Origin: Opitutia bacterium
GTDB taxonomy: Bacteria; Verrucomicrobiota; Kiritimatiellia; CAIQIC01; Lenti-01
Direction of reading: 5' to 3'
Length of the DNA: 45,011 nt
NCBI GenBank assembly: GCA_009928955.1
Contig: SABN01000013.1
Location: 1-45,011, forward strand
Positions within the stretch are counted from its first letter, which is position 1. Each line of letters starts with the position of its first letter. Positions 1 to 8,973 of this stretch are shown in pieces. The notes under the pieces were generated by a model. It was not told where the DNA came from, searched no databases, and saw only the letters and a list, made by a program, of their open reading frames with translations. Both the position numbers and the translations under genes were made by a program.

Positions 1-206
1 TCCACACACCCTCCCCGGCTCCACGAATTACACCTAGCCCGCCATGCGGGATGCAGTTAAGGCCTTTCCCAGCGGGAGGTTCAGAATAGCACATCAAACC
101 AGCGGCCCCATATCCAGCGCGCAACGCGTCTCGCTTCCGCCACGGAGCGCACTTCTGGCCGCGAACGATCAAGTACAATGCGCTTGTTTCCACCAGGTAA
201 AAACCC

Positions 207-1232
207 ATGACCAGTCCACAACCCCATTCGCCGCCAGCCACGATCCGCTCCGCAACTGCCCGGAACCTGGAGGCTGAAGGCCGACGCTTGATTCAGGCCG
301 GGCGGTATCCGGAGGCTGAGGTAACCTTGCGCCGCTTGGTGGAACTCGACCGCCAGGCGGAAGACGCCAAACTGGCCGACCAGCTCGTGCAAGTCGCCCG
401 CTCCGCCATGCAGCTTCAGCTCGTGATCGACCGCCAGGCGGCGCTGGTCCGCGCCCTCCGCCGCCATGAGGCCAATCTGCGCGCCACCCCCGCCGCCCTG
501 CTGGCCGAGTTCGCCGAAGACCAGGCCCTCGTGGCGGAAATGCTGGAGACCTGGCTCGCCGATGTGGCCGCCCTGGCCGACGCCCTGCCCCCCGATCAAG
601 AATCCCTCGCGGATGAAATGCGCGTCGTGGTCGCCGCCATCCGCGGAAGCAAGGCCCTCGATGCCATGGCACGCGCCCGCGCGGCCGCCCGCAATGAAAA
701 CGCCCCGGACAGCTACCGCTACGCCCAGGAAGCGCTCGCGGCCCTCCGCAACGCCTGCAGCCAGTGCGAAAAGTCCGGAAACGGCTACGCGGGCATGTGC
801 CGCAATCCCGGCCAGGGCTTCCGCGTCAAACCCGGCCTGTGCGACACCCTCAGCCAGCTCTGCCAAGCCCTGATCCGCCAATTCGGGGGAAGGAACGGCT
901 CGGGCGGAGCGGTGGGCATGGGCGGCGGCGGACTCTCCGGCGGGAACCCCGACAACGGCTATTGGACGTCCGGCTCTTCGGTGCTGGAGGTTCCCCTGCA
1001 CGGACCGGCCCGCAGCGCCCTGCAGAATCGCACGGGCCTCGGCCGCGGACACGGCGGATCCGGAACCAGCCGCTCGGGCGGCGTGCAGGCCTCGGAACGC
1101 ATGGACCGGTCCGCCACCGAATCCACCGGCACGCGCGCCGTCACCCTCGACGAGATCCCCGAGCGCTATCGCGAGCCCGCCCGCATCTTCTACGGCATCG
1201 CCGCCCCCCCCGGAAGGATCGCCCGCCCATGA
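207..1232 (+). CDS. Conserved hypothetical protein with five central cysteines, first gene of DUF4159 operon
   Basis: Not assigned to a named family. The 341-residue protein has no signal peptide or membrane segment. Residues 15-180 are alanine/arginine-rich and look helical. A cysteine patch follows (C184, C187, C198, C212, C219), then a glycine-rich low-complexity stretch (about 227-300). The C-terminal motif IPERYREPARIFYG (about 318-331) resembles a motif I recall from proteins encoded beside DUF4159 genes in PVC bacteria. The stop overlaps the next start as ATGA, so the two are translationally coupled. A -10-like TACAAT lies at 174-179, but I see no clear -35 or Shine-Dalgarno. I infer that it belongs to one functional unit with the next two genes, because of the coupling and because all three carry cysteine motifs. 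Confidence 0.8.
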   Translation: MTSPQPHSPPATIRSATARNLEAEGRRLIQAGRYPEAEVTLRRLVELDRQAEDAKLADQLVQVARSAMQLQLVIDRQAALVRALRRHEANLRATPAALLAEFAEDQALVAEMLETWLADVAALADALPPDQESLADEMRVVVAAIRGSKALDAMARARAAARNENAPDSYRYAQEALAALRNACSQCEKSGNGYAGMCRNPGQGFRVKPGLCDTLSQLCQALIRQFGGRNGSGGAVGMGGGGLSGGNPDNGYWTSGSSVLEVPLHGPARSALQNRTGLGRGHGGSGTSRSGGVQASERMDRSATESTGTRAVTLDEIPERYREPARIFYGIAAPPGRIARP

Positions 1233-1897
1233 ATAAAACTGCCGCCCGCTGTCTTCTCTGGCTGCTCCTGCCCCTGGCCGCGGCCCCAGCCGCGGAACCT
1301 TCCCCGCAAGGCGATCAGGCGATCCGCTGCGCCAACCTCATCTACGCCGGCACCGAAACCTCGCGCTGCTTCAGCGATCAATTCCTCTCCTCCATGCAGC
1401 AGCTCACGGCCATCCCCACGGAACGCCGCTTCAAGAGCGTCAAGCTCGCCAGCGATGAACTGTTCGGATTCCCCTTCGTGGTCATGACCGGTGAAGCCAG
1501 CTTCACCCTCACCGCCAAAGAACGCGAAAACCTCAAGAAATACCTCGCCAGCGGCGGATTCCTCCTGGCCTCGGCCGGGTGCTCCAGCAGCGACTGGGAC
1601 AAGGCGTTCCGGCGCGAAATCCATCGCATCTTCCCCGACAACGAACTCGCGACCCTCCCCAAGGAACATCCCGTCTTCCACACCGTGGCCGACATCGAAA
1701 AGCTGAAGCTCACCCACGAAGCCCCGAAGGCCGCCCTCGTGGGCCTCACCCTGGGCGACAAGACCGTCCTGATCTATTCCCGCCATGGCCTCAACGACAC
1801 CGCCCACACCGAAGGCTGCTGCTGCTGCGGCGGCAACGAAATCCAAAACGCCCTGCAAGTGAACATCAACATCCTCGCCTATGCCCTCCTGCACTGA
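1229..1897 (+). CDS. Secreted DUF4159 domain protein with C-terminal CCCC motif
   Basis: The 222-residue protein has a signal peptide (hydrophobic run about 8-20, likely cleaved near AAPAA). The body fits DUF4159: LIYAGTE, then a stretch like FVVMTGEASFTLTAKERENL leading into YLASGGFLLA, ending in a conserved-looking NINILAYAL. DUF4159 proteins have a flavodoxin/glutamine-amidotransferase-like fold and are usually of unknown function. The oddity is TEGCCCCGGNE, four consecutive cysteines at 197-200, with further cysteines at 34, 47 and 118. These could bind metal or exchange disulfides. The start ATG at 1229 is fixed by the ATGA overlap with the upstream gene. The thiol-exchange fusion encoded immediately downstream suggests a redox link, which is inference. 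Confidence 0.85.
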   Translation: MNKTAARCLLWLLLPLAAAPAAEPSPQGDQAIRCANLIYAGTETSRCFSDQFLSSMQQLTAIPTERRFKSVKLASDELFGFPFVVMTGEASFTLTAKERENLKKYLASGGFLLASAGCSSSDWDKAFRREIHRIFPDNELATLPKEHPVFHTVADIEKLKLTHEAPKAALVGLTLGDKTVLIYSRHGLNDTAHTEGCCCCGGNEIQNALQVNINILAYALLH

Positions 1898-1898
1898 C

Positions 1899-4800
1899 AT
1901 GCCCCATCATCCCCGATTGTTGGATCGGTCGGGTAGGGACGGCGCGCCGCGCCGTCCGGGCTGCTTGAACTTTGAATGGTTCGCGCGCCGACGGCGCGCC
2001 CTTCCCACCTGCCTCGCCGCTGCCTTGCTCCTCTCCACCCTCGCCCCCCCCGCGCGCGCCGCCCTGCCCGAGCCAAAGCAACGGGTCGAGGTGGAGACCT
2101 TCGCGCTCACGTGGGCGCGCGACCTCGACTCCGCCTTTCAGATCGGCCTGGCGGAATACAAACCGATCCTCGCGCTCTTCTCCCTGCCGAGCTGCGGCTG
2201 GTGCTCCCGCCTCAAGGCCGAACTCGCCGCCCCTGCGCTCCGCCCCGTCCTGGCCTCCTATGTCCTGGTCGAAATCGACGCCTCCTCTCCGGCCATGGCC
2301 CAACGCTATGGCATCCGCAGCGTCCCCGCCGTCATCCTCTTCTCCGGGGAGGGCCGCGCGCGCGGAGGCTTCAACGGGTTTCTTCCGGCGCCCGAACTGA
2401 AAACCCTCCTGGCCCAACACGTCAACTTCAACCCCGAGGCGGAAGAAGCCGATCTCCTCGCCGAAGAGCGATTCGCCCGCCTTTCCGCCGGGACGCTCCA
2501 GGCCGACGACTGGCCCGGCCTCATGCGGCAACTGGGCGACCCCGCTCGACGCGAAACGCTCCGCCAAGCGATCCTCGCGCTGAATCCCGATCCCGCTTCC
2601 ACGCTCATCGGCCTGCTGGCTTCGCCCGACCTCGCCGTGCGCATCGGCGCCATCGAGCTTCTGGAAGAGCGCACGGGAGAGGATCTGGGCTTCGATCCTT
2701 GGGCGCCCCCGCTCGATCCCCAAGCCGCCGCCCTCCGCCAGCGCTGGACCGACTGGCTCGCCGCCGCCACCAACGCCGCCGCCGCGGAAACCGTCTACGC
2801 CGCCCTCACCGATTCCCGCATCGCCGCCTACATCCAAGACATCCTGGGCGAGGACCGCGCGCGCACGGCCCGGGCCATGCAGATGCTGGAAGCCGGCGGC
2901 CACCACGCCGCCCGGCAACTGGCCGCCTTCGTCCAAGAGCACCCCGACCTGGCTCCCGGCCTGTGCCAACGTCTCCGCGAAGTGCAATATGCCATCCTCC
3001 TCCACGGCACCACCGGACACCAGGCTTCCGCCACCGCCCATCAGATCGTCTTCGGCAATCTCGACACCCGCATCCGCACCGTCGCGTCCCTCCCCAAAAC
3101 CGGCGCGGGCATCCGCGCCATTCCCATCCTCCAAGATCTTCTTTCCCATGAAAACCCCCTCCTGCGCGAAGCCGCCTGCGAAGCCATCCTGGACATCGCC
3201 GGCGGCGCCGGCACCGTCCTCGTCACGCCGTTCCTCAAGACCGAGAAAGATGTCAACGTCACGTTCAGCGCCCTGCGCGCCCTGGGCCGCACGAAAAGCC
3301 CGCGCGCCGTCATGGCGCTGCTGCCCTTCCTGGAACACGAAAACGAGGACTTGGTCATCGTCTCCCTCGAAGGGCTCGCCAAGCTGAAATACGCCACCCT
3401 CTCCGATCCGCTGGCCGCCCGCCTGAAGGATCCCCGCTGGCGCGTGCGCGTCGCCGCGCTGGAGGCCATCGCCGAACTGAAAATCGACGCCCTCCGCGAG
3501 CCGGTGGCCGCGGTCATCCATGACGAGGACGCCTTTGTGCGCCAAGCGGCCATCAGCGCGCTGGCCGCCACCAGCAAGCCCGAGCAGTTCGCCGCGAACG
3601 CGGCCAAGCTGTTTCAAGAGCTTCCCGATCAGCGCGCGCTGGTTCTCAAAGCCATGGCCCAGCACGACCTCGAGATCCCTCCCGATTTCATTGATGCCAT
3701 CGTCCACGACGACAATCCCGACCGCATCGTCGCCTGCCTGGGCGCCGCATCCGATCTGGAAAAACGGGCCCTCGGGCTCGCCGGGCGCCTGGTTTCGAAC
3801 GCCCAGCCCGACATCTCCGCCGCCGCCCTCGCCATCCTCATGCATTCCGGCGTGGGGAATTCCACCCACCGGCGGCACATCATCGACGCGCTCCGCGCGC
3901 GCTCCGGAGACGATCTCGCCAGCCTGCTCGAAGACTTGGACATCGACTCCGATGACTTCCAACCCTTCGCCCTACAATTCCGCCACTGGCTGGATCCGGA
4001 TCCCGCTGCGAACACCGGGTCGGCCTCCCCGCTCTCCCGCGATCCCCTCCAAGCCCTCATCGACGCCTTCGAGCATCCCGGGGCGGTCCCGCAACCCGCC
4101 CCCGCGCCCGCCACGATCCCCTCGCTCGCCGAACTGGTGGCGGCTTTTGAGAACGCCGCGACATCCGCCTCCGGCGCGCCCGGCGCCGCCGCGGTCCGTC
4201 CCGCCAGCTTCCCCGAACTGATCCGCGAAATCGAAATCCTGACCACCAACGCCCATCCCCGCGTGGCCTTCCTGGCGGCCGTCCGCCTCGTCATGCTCGG
4301 ACATGCGGGCCTCGTGCCGATGCTCACGGACAACCTCGCCGATCGCACCCAGGCCGAACGCAGCCAAATCGCGGAAGCCTTGGGCTCCATCTCCGCGCCC
4401 GCCGCCAAGACCGTCGACGCGGCCCTTCTCTCCGACGGCTCCGAAGACGTCCGGTCCAAGGCAACCGCCAATCTGATCGACAACTTCACCAATGAAGGCT
4501 TGGCATCCATCGTGGATGAACTCCTCCGCCCGGGCACCCCCCTTCATGCCTCGGAACTGGGCCTGCGGTACCGGACCAGCAAGCTCTCCGCCTCCACCCT
4601 CCGCCAACAGGGACATCGCCTGCTCGCCTCCGATCAGGCGCCTCTCCACGCGCTCGGCATCCTCCTCTCCGCCTTCGCATGGGAGGAAGGCGACGCCGAT
4701 CTCATCGCCCCCTATGCGCAATCCCACAACCCCTATGTCCACAGCGCCGCCCTCCGGGTTCTCGGCCTCCGCGCGCCTTCCCGGTTCCAGGCCCTTCTGC

Positions 4801-6437
4801 CTTCCGCGGTCCGGGATCCTTCGCCGATTGTCCGCGCCGCCATCGCCCACGTCTATCTGAAAGGCTCTTCCAGCGAGGCCATCCCGCTTTCGAAAGACGA
4901 GACCGTGAGCCTCACCCTCGAACGCGAAAACCGCAACGTCGCGGCCCCGCTCGACGACGCGGCGCGCGAAGCCCTCCTCGCCCTCGCCCAAGACCCCGCG
5001 CCCCCCGTCCGCTTCCGGGCCCTGCTCGCGCTGCTCAGCCGCGGCGAAACCATCGACGCCGCCCGCCTGGCCGCGGCCTTGGACTCCCTGACCGACTCCA
5101 GCCGCGCCGCCTCCGAGTTGATGAACGTGCTCAGCTCGTCCGGAAGCAACACGCCCCGCCCCGAACTGGGCGCCCTCGGCACCTCCCTGCGCAAGCACCT
5201 GGCCGACTCCTACTGGCGAGACCGCATCGAAAAGCTCTTGGGCCCGCCCATGACCGAGGAAGATCTGCTGGCCGTCAACATCCTCACTCGCTTCGACGCC
5301 CCCGCCGCGCCCGCGCTCCTCACGCTGGAGTTCCCCGCCGCGGCGACCTTTGCCTCCAACCCGCCCCCCGCGCTGCTCTACTTCTACCAGCCCGGCTGCA
5401 AGGAATGCCGGCAAGTCCAAACCCTCCTCGACACCATGCCCCGCTATTTCGAAAACCTGCAGATCCAAACCCACAACGTCCGCCTCCGCGAGGCCGCCCT
5501 CCTCAACGAAGCGCTCTGCGACCGCTTCGGCGTGCCCGGCAATGCCCGCCTGATCGCCCCGTCCCTCTTCGCCGCCGACGGCGCCCTGATCGGCGACGCC
5601 ATCACGTTCGATTCCCTCGCCGACCTCCTGTCCCGCTCGGCTTCCCGGGAGGATGGCCGCTGGCACACCCCCGAACAGACCGCCCTCGCTGCCGCCGAAA
5701 AGTCCATCCAGCGCCGCTACAGCCAGACCATCAAAACCAGCGTCATCGTCCTCATCGCCCTGGCGGACGGCGTCAACCCCTGCGCCTTCGCCACCATCAT
5801 CTTCCTGCTCTCCTACCTCCACATCGCCCGGCGCGGCGCCCGCCAGCTCCTGCAGGTCGGCGCCGCCTTCATCCTCGGCGTCTTCCTCGCCTATTTCGCC
5901 ATGGGCGTCGGCTTGGTCACCCTCCTCGACCGCCTCGCCTTCCTCGGCGCCCTCTCCCGCGCCGTCAACTTCGCGATGGCGGCCTTTGTCCTGATCATCG
6001 CGCTGCTCAGCCTCCGCGACGGCGTCCTGTGCCTGCGCGGGCGCATGGGCGACATGGCGCTCCAACTTCCCGGCGCGCTCAAGGAGCAGATCCACGCCGT
6101 CATCCGGCGCGGCGCCCGCCACCGCCGCTTCGTCGTCGCCGCTTTCGCGATCGGCGGCCTGATCGCGATCATCGAACTCCCCTGCACCGGCCAAGCCTAT
6201 CTCCCCACCATCGCCTACATGGTCCGCGATGCCCACCTGCGCACCCACGCCCTCCTCCACCTGCTCCTCTACAACGTCCTGTTCATCGTCCCCTTGGTCG
6301 TCATCTTCATCCTGGCCGCCTTCGGCATGACCCACGAGCGCCTCGCCGCCGCCCTCCGCCAACGCGCCGCCCTCGTGAAATTCGCCACCGCCGCCCTGTT
6401 CTTCGTCCTCTTCGCCGTCTTCCTCCGGTCCTTCTAG
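1899..6437 (+). CDS. Thioredoxin - HEAT repeat - thioredoxin - CcdA/DsbD-like membrane fusion protein
   Basis: A very large protein (1512 residues from this start). It has a signal-like segment (RRRRALPTCLAAALLLS, APPARA cleavage), then a thioredoxin-like domain with CGWC (C99, C102). A long helical region follows, with HEAT-type repeats clearest at about 417-560 and 940-990 and a Pro/Ala linker near 728-775. A second thioredoxin-like domain has CKEC (C1167, C1170). The C-terminus has about six membrane segments resembling CcdA/DsbD-beta, with cysteines in DGVNPCAF (C1295) and ELPCTGQ (C1429), matching the paired membrane cysteines of that family. I infer that electrons pass from cytoplasmic thioredoxin through the membrane domain to the periplasmic thioredoxins. 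The start is uncertain: ATG 1881, ATG 1899 and TTG 1965 are in frame, none has a good Shine-Dalgarno, and 1965 would give the most normal signal peptide. Confidence 0.85.
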   Translation: MPHHPRLLDRSGRDGAPRRPGCLNFEWFARRRRALPTCLAAALLLSTLAPPARAALPEPKQRVEVETFALTWARDLDSAFQIGLAEYKPILALFSLPSCGWCSRLKAELAAPALRPVLASYVLVEIDASSPAMAQRYGIRSVPAVILFSGEGRARGGFNGFLPAPELKTLLAQHVNFNPEAEEADLLAEERFARLSAGTLQADDWPGLMRQLGDPARRETLRQAILALNPDPASTLIGLLASPDLAVRIGAIELLEERTGEDLGFDPWAPPLDPQAAALRQRWTDWLAAATNAAAAETVYAALTDSRIAAYIQDILGEDRARTARAMQMLEAGGHHAARQLAAFVQEHPDLAPGLCQRLREVQYAILLHGTTGHQASATAHQIVFGNLDTRIRTVASLPKTGAGIRAIPILQDLLSHENPLLREAACEAILDIAGGAGTVLVTPFLKTEKDVNVTFSALRALGRTKSPRAVMALLPFLEHENEDLVIVSLEGLAKLKYATLSDPLAARLKDPRWRVRVAALEAIAELKIDALREPVAAVIHDEDAFVRQAAISALAATSKPEQFAANAAKLFQELPDQRALVLKAMAQHDLEIPPDFIDAIVHDDNPDRIVACLGAASDLEKRALGLAGRLVSNAQPDISAAALAILMHSGVGNSTHRRHIIDALRARSGDDLASLLEDLDIDSDDFQPFALQFRHWLDPDPAANTGSASPLSRDPLQALIDAFEHPGAVPQPAPAPATIPSLAELVAAFENAATSASGAPGAAAVRPASFPELIREIEILTTNAHPRVAFLAAVRLVMLGHAGLVPMLTDNLADRTQAERSQIAEALGSISAPAAKTVDAALLSDGSEDVRSKATANLIDNFTNEGLASIVDELLRPGTPLHASELGLRYRTSKLSASTLRQQGHRLLASDQAPLHALGILLSAFAWEEGDADLIAPYAQSHNPYVHSAALRVLGLRAPSRFQALLPSAVRDPSPIVRAAIAHVYLKGSSSEAIPLSKDETVSLTLERENRNVAAPLDDAAREALLALAQDPAPPVRFRALLALLSRGETIDAARLAAALDSLTDSSRAASELMNVLSSSGSNTPRPELGALGTSLRKHLADSYWRDRIEKLLGPPMTEEDLLAVNILTRFDAPAAPALLTLEFPAAATFASNPPPALLYFYQPGCKECRQVQTLLDTMPRYFENLQIQTHNVRLREAALLNEALCDRFGVPGNARLIAPSLFAADGALIGDAITFDSLADLLSRSASREDGRWHTPEQTALAAAEKSIQRRYSQTIKTSVIVLIALADGVNPCAFATIIFLLSYLHIARRGARQLLQVGAAFILGVFLAYFAMGVGLVTLLDRLAFLGALSRAVNFAMAAFVLIIALLSLRDGVLCLRGRMGDMALQLPGALKEQIHAVIRRGARHRRFVVAAFAIGGLIAIIELPCTGQAYLPTIAYMVRDAHLRTHALLHLLLYNVLFIVPLVVIFILAAFGMTHERLAAALRQRAALVKFATAALFFVLFAVFLRSF
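1934..2012. repeat. Double-palindrome GC-rich element at the 5' end of the fusion gene
   Basis: Two short inverted repeats lie close together. GGACGGCGCGCCGCGCCGTCC spans about 1937-1957 and GCGCGCCGACGGCGCGC about 1983-2000. The element starts GTAGGGACGG and ends GCGCCCTTCCC. It looks like a REP-type dispersed palindromic element, but only this copy is in the window, so repeat status is inferred. It overlaps the 5' coding end, or encodes the arginine-rich n-region, of the large fusion gene. Confidence 0.4.
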
Positions 6438-6481
6438 GACCCGGCGGGATCCGCCGCCGCCCCCGGTGAACCCCGGTTCGC

Positions 6482-7756
6482 TCAGAAATAGTATTGGGTG
6501 TTGAAAACGAGATACAAATGGGTCTCGTTCGAGTCGGAAATGGTGTTGACGATTTCCCCGTTGCGGTCGGTTCCCCAGCCGAGGGCCCGCCCCTCGCCCC
6601 ACAGGTAGTTCAACCCGATGTTCGAGGACGCGTTCTTCGTCTCCACGCCCACCGTGGCGGTCAACCCGTAGAGATCGATCTGCCCCGGTTCGTCCGTTTT
6701 TTCGATGTCGGGATCCGGCGCCGAGGAATGGCTGGTGAAGAAACCCGCGCGCACGGGGTATTTCCGGCGGAAGTAGTGTTCCGCGCCCAAACTGAAGTCC
6801 AGCACCTCCCGGTGATGCTGCGTGACCGCCACCGGCTCGCCCTCCGGCGACGTGCCGCTCAGCGGATCGAAGGTCCGCGACAGGTGGTAGGCGACATCGG
6901 CCGACAGCAGGAACTCGCGCTCGCTTCCCCAACTCACGCCCACGCGGAACGACGCCGGCGAACCGTTTTCGGCGGCGAGGTCCCGGTAGTCGGCCACCTC
7001 GCTTTGGCTCCCCTCCCCCGCGCTTCCGCTCACGAGGTTCTCCGTCACATTGCCCTCCCCCATGAGGCGCTGGCAGGGGCTGGTCAGCGTCGCGCCCAGC
7101 CGCAGGCGGTCGGTCAACCGGTACTGCGCCCCCAGCACGCCGACCAGGCCCAGGCTGGAGTAGGCGATGTCCCGCGTATACGCCAGGGCTTCGTCGCCCC
7201 AGTAGAAATTCATCAGCGAACTGTGCGTCTGATACGCCCCGAACACCGATAGCCCCAGCGACAGCCGGGGCGTCGCCTGCCAGCCGACCGCGGGTCCCGC
7301 CCACATGGTCTGGTTGTCGATGGCCACGCTGTAGTAGTGCCGGTCCGCCGGATAGGTGGCGCCGTCGAAGATCGTGTTCCGGAACGGCACGAACACCCCG
7401 AACCCGAGCACCCAGTCGGGCGAGGCCCGCACCGTTCCGCCGACCGACGACGGAATGCTCTGGAACGAGTCGGATTCGAAGTCCTCCCCGGGCAGGAACG
7501 CGTTTCTTTCCGTGAATTTCTGGAAGCCGTAGAGGTTCGCGGAAAGCGAAAGGCTGTCGCGCGGGGTGCCGGCCAAGCCGGCGGGATTGTAGTAGACCGC
7601 CTCCACGCCGTTGGCGATGGCGCACGCCGCGCCGCCCATGCCGGCGGCCCGGTCGCCCAGGATGTAGTGCTGGTAGTTGGCCTCGTTGGCTTGGAGGCGG
7701 ATGGCGCTCAGTGCCACCCCGAGGGCGGCGGCCAGGATCTTCAGCGAAGTGTTCAT
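6482..7756 (-). CDS. FadL/OMPP1-family outer-membrane transport protein
   Basis: The 424-residue protein has a signal peptide (about 1-23, ending LQA-NEA) and an N-terminal hallmark of the FadL/TodX family: GDRAAGMGGA, then VYYNPAGLAGTP. Alternating beta-strand-like sequence runs to a C-terminal phenylalanine in NTQYYF, the usual outer-membrane insertion signal. Family members form 14-stranded barrels with a plug and take up long-chain fatty acids or other hydrophobic compounds; the substrate here is unknown. The Shine-Dalgarno AAAGGA lies about 8 nt before the ATG. The gene is convergent with the fusion gene (44-nt gap) and divergent from the hydrolase at 7885. That hydrolase could act on lipid substrates taken up here, but this is only suggestive. 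Confidence 0.9.
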   Translation of the reverse strand: MNTSLKILAAALGVALSAIRLQANEANYQHYILGDRAAGMGGAACAIANGVEAVYYNPAGLAGTPRDSLSLSANLYGFQKFTERNAFLPGEDFESDSFQSIPSSVGGTVRASPDWVLGFGVFVPFRNTIFDGATYPADRHYYSVAIDNQTMWAGPAVGWQATPRLSLGLSVFGAYQTHSSLMNFYWGDEALAYTRDIAYSSLGLVGVLGAQYRLTDRLRLGATLTSPCQRLMGEGNVTENLVSGSAGEGSQSEVADYRDLAAENGSPASFRVGVSWGSEREFLLSADVAYHLSRTFDPLSGTSPEGEPVAVTQHHREVLDFSLGAEHYFRRKYPVRAGFFTSHSSAPDPDIEKTDEPGQIDLYGLTATVGVETKNASSNIGLNYLWGEGRALGWGTDRNGEIVNTISDSNETHLYLVFNTQYYF

Positions 7757-7884
7757 GGCGGCGAATCCTTTCTTGCGGATTTCGGCAGGTTACCACGGGG
7801 CCCCTCGGATGCGCGAGAATCAATCGCCGCCCCGCAGGGACCCGCGGTAGCCATCTCCCCGCGCACATGCTATGATGCCGGCGG

Positions 7885-8874
7885 ATGAACCTTCGATTCC
7901 AGCGCGTCTCCCTCGCGATGCTCCTGCTGGCCCTCGCGGGATTCGCCGCCCTGAACGCCCTCGCCTATCGCCACGCGCGCGCCATGCTGCACTACGCCCC
8001 CGGCGGCGCACGCACCGAAAAGCCCGAGACGCTGCCTTCCCTCGCCAAGCTCCGCGTGTTGCTCTCCGGCGTCAATCTTCCGCGGCCGACCGATGAACGC
8101 CCGCCCGCGGTCCTCGCCCCCCATGCCCGCGCCCTCGCCATCGACGCCCCCGGCGGCATCCGCCTCTCCGCGTGGCATGCGCAGAACGGGGAAAAGGCTC
8201 CGCTCGTGATCTTCTTCCACGGCTATTCCACCGAAAAGACCCGCCTGCTGCGCGAAGCGCAACAGATCTACGCCATGGGCGCCTCCGTGATGCTGGTGGA
8301 CTTCCGCGGCTCCGGCGGCTCGTCGGAATCCTACGCCACCCTCGGCATGCGCGAAGCCGAGGATGTCGCCGCCGCCGTCCGGTTCGCGCGAAAACATCTG
8401 CCCCACGGCGCTCCCGCAATCATCCTCTACGGCCAGAGCATGGGCTCCGCCGCCATCCTCCGCGCCATCCACACACACGGCGTCCAGCCCGACGGCGTGA
8501 TCCTCGAATCCGTCTTCGACTCCATGCTCGGCACCATCCGCAACCGCTTCGCTGCCATGGGGCTCCCCGCCTTCCCCGCCGCCGAACTGCTGGTCTTCTG
8601 GGGCGGGCGTCAATTCGGCTTCAATGGCTTCGCCCACAATCCCGTCGACTACGCCCGCGCCCTGAAATGTCCGGCGCTGTTCCTGCACGGCGCGGACGAC
8701 CCCCGCGCCACCCTCGCCGAAGGCCGCCGCGTGTTCGAAGCCGCCCCCGCCCCCAAGCGGTTCGTCGCGTTCGATCACGTCGGCCACGAATCCTATGCCG
8801 CGCGCCATCCCGAACCATGGCGCGCCGCCGTCCGCGCCTTCCTCGCCCCCTTCCTCCCGCCTCCTGCGGAATAG
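7885..8874 (+). CDS. Membrane-anchored or secreted alpha/beta hydrolase
   Basis: The 329-residue protein has an N-terminal hydrophobic segment (about 8-27), then an alpha/beta-hydrolase core. The oxyanion-region HGY is at about 112-114, the nucleophile elbow GQSMGS has S185, the acid lies in HGADDP (D271 or D272), and the histidine is in HVGHES (H301). It resembles the BEM46/YfhR-like serine hydrolases; the substrate cannot be read from sequence. There is no Shine-Dalgarno. A -10-like TATGAT (7871-7876) ends only 8 nt before the ATG, with TAGCCA 17 nt upstream of it, so the mRNA may be leaderless. A 31-nt hairpin follows the stop. Confidence 0.88.
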   Translation: MNLRFQRVSLAMLLLALAGFAALNALAYRHARAMLHYAPGGARTEKPETLPSLAKLRVLLSGVNLPRPTDERPPAVLAPHARALAIDAPGGIRLSAWHAQNGEKAPLVIFFHGYSTEKTRLLREAQQIYAMGASVMLVDFRGSGGSSESYATLGMREAEDVAAAVRFARKHLPHGAPAIILYGQSMGSAAILRAIHTHGVQPDGVILESVFDSMLGTIRNRFAAMGLPAFPAAELLVFWGGRQFGFNGFAHNPVDYARALKCPALFLHGADDPRATLAEGRRVFEAAPAPKRFVAFDHVGHESYAARHPEPWRAAVRAFLAPFLPPPAE

Positions 8875-8900
8875 ACCGCCGGAGGTTTCCTCGCCATGGA

Positions 8901-8931
8901 AAAAGGTCTTCCACGCCGTGGAAGACCTTTT
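8901..8931. terminator. Perfect 31-nt hairpin between convergent genes, core TTCCACGCCGTGGAA
   Basis: AAAAGGTCTTCCACG is mirrored exactly by CGTGGAAGACCTTTT around a single central base (8916), giving a 15-bp stem flanked by A and T runs. It lies between the hydrolase and the convergent symporter, which fits a bidirectional terminator. Its core (8909-8923) is the same TTCCA-N5-TGGAA palindrome seen four times near 30.5 kb, so it could also be a protein-binding site. Confidence 0.65.
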
Positions 8932-8973
8932 CCCGTTCCCGCGCCGGAGTCGGCCGCAGGCCCTTGCCCCTTT

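Noticed and set aside
44-277. Small plus-strand frame at the left edge
   Set aside because: It overlaps the start of the 341-residue protein in another frame, lacks a ribosome site and has no protein-like character. Positions 1-206 hold no gene I can support.
3972-7868. 1298-codon open frame on the minus strand opposite the fusion gene and running through the porin
   Set aside because: Its sequence is low-complexity Gly/Ala/Glu/Arg without motifs, as expected for the antisense of GC-rich genes; the plus-strand fusion and minus-strand porin in another frame have clear domains.
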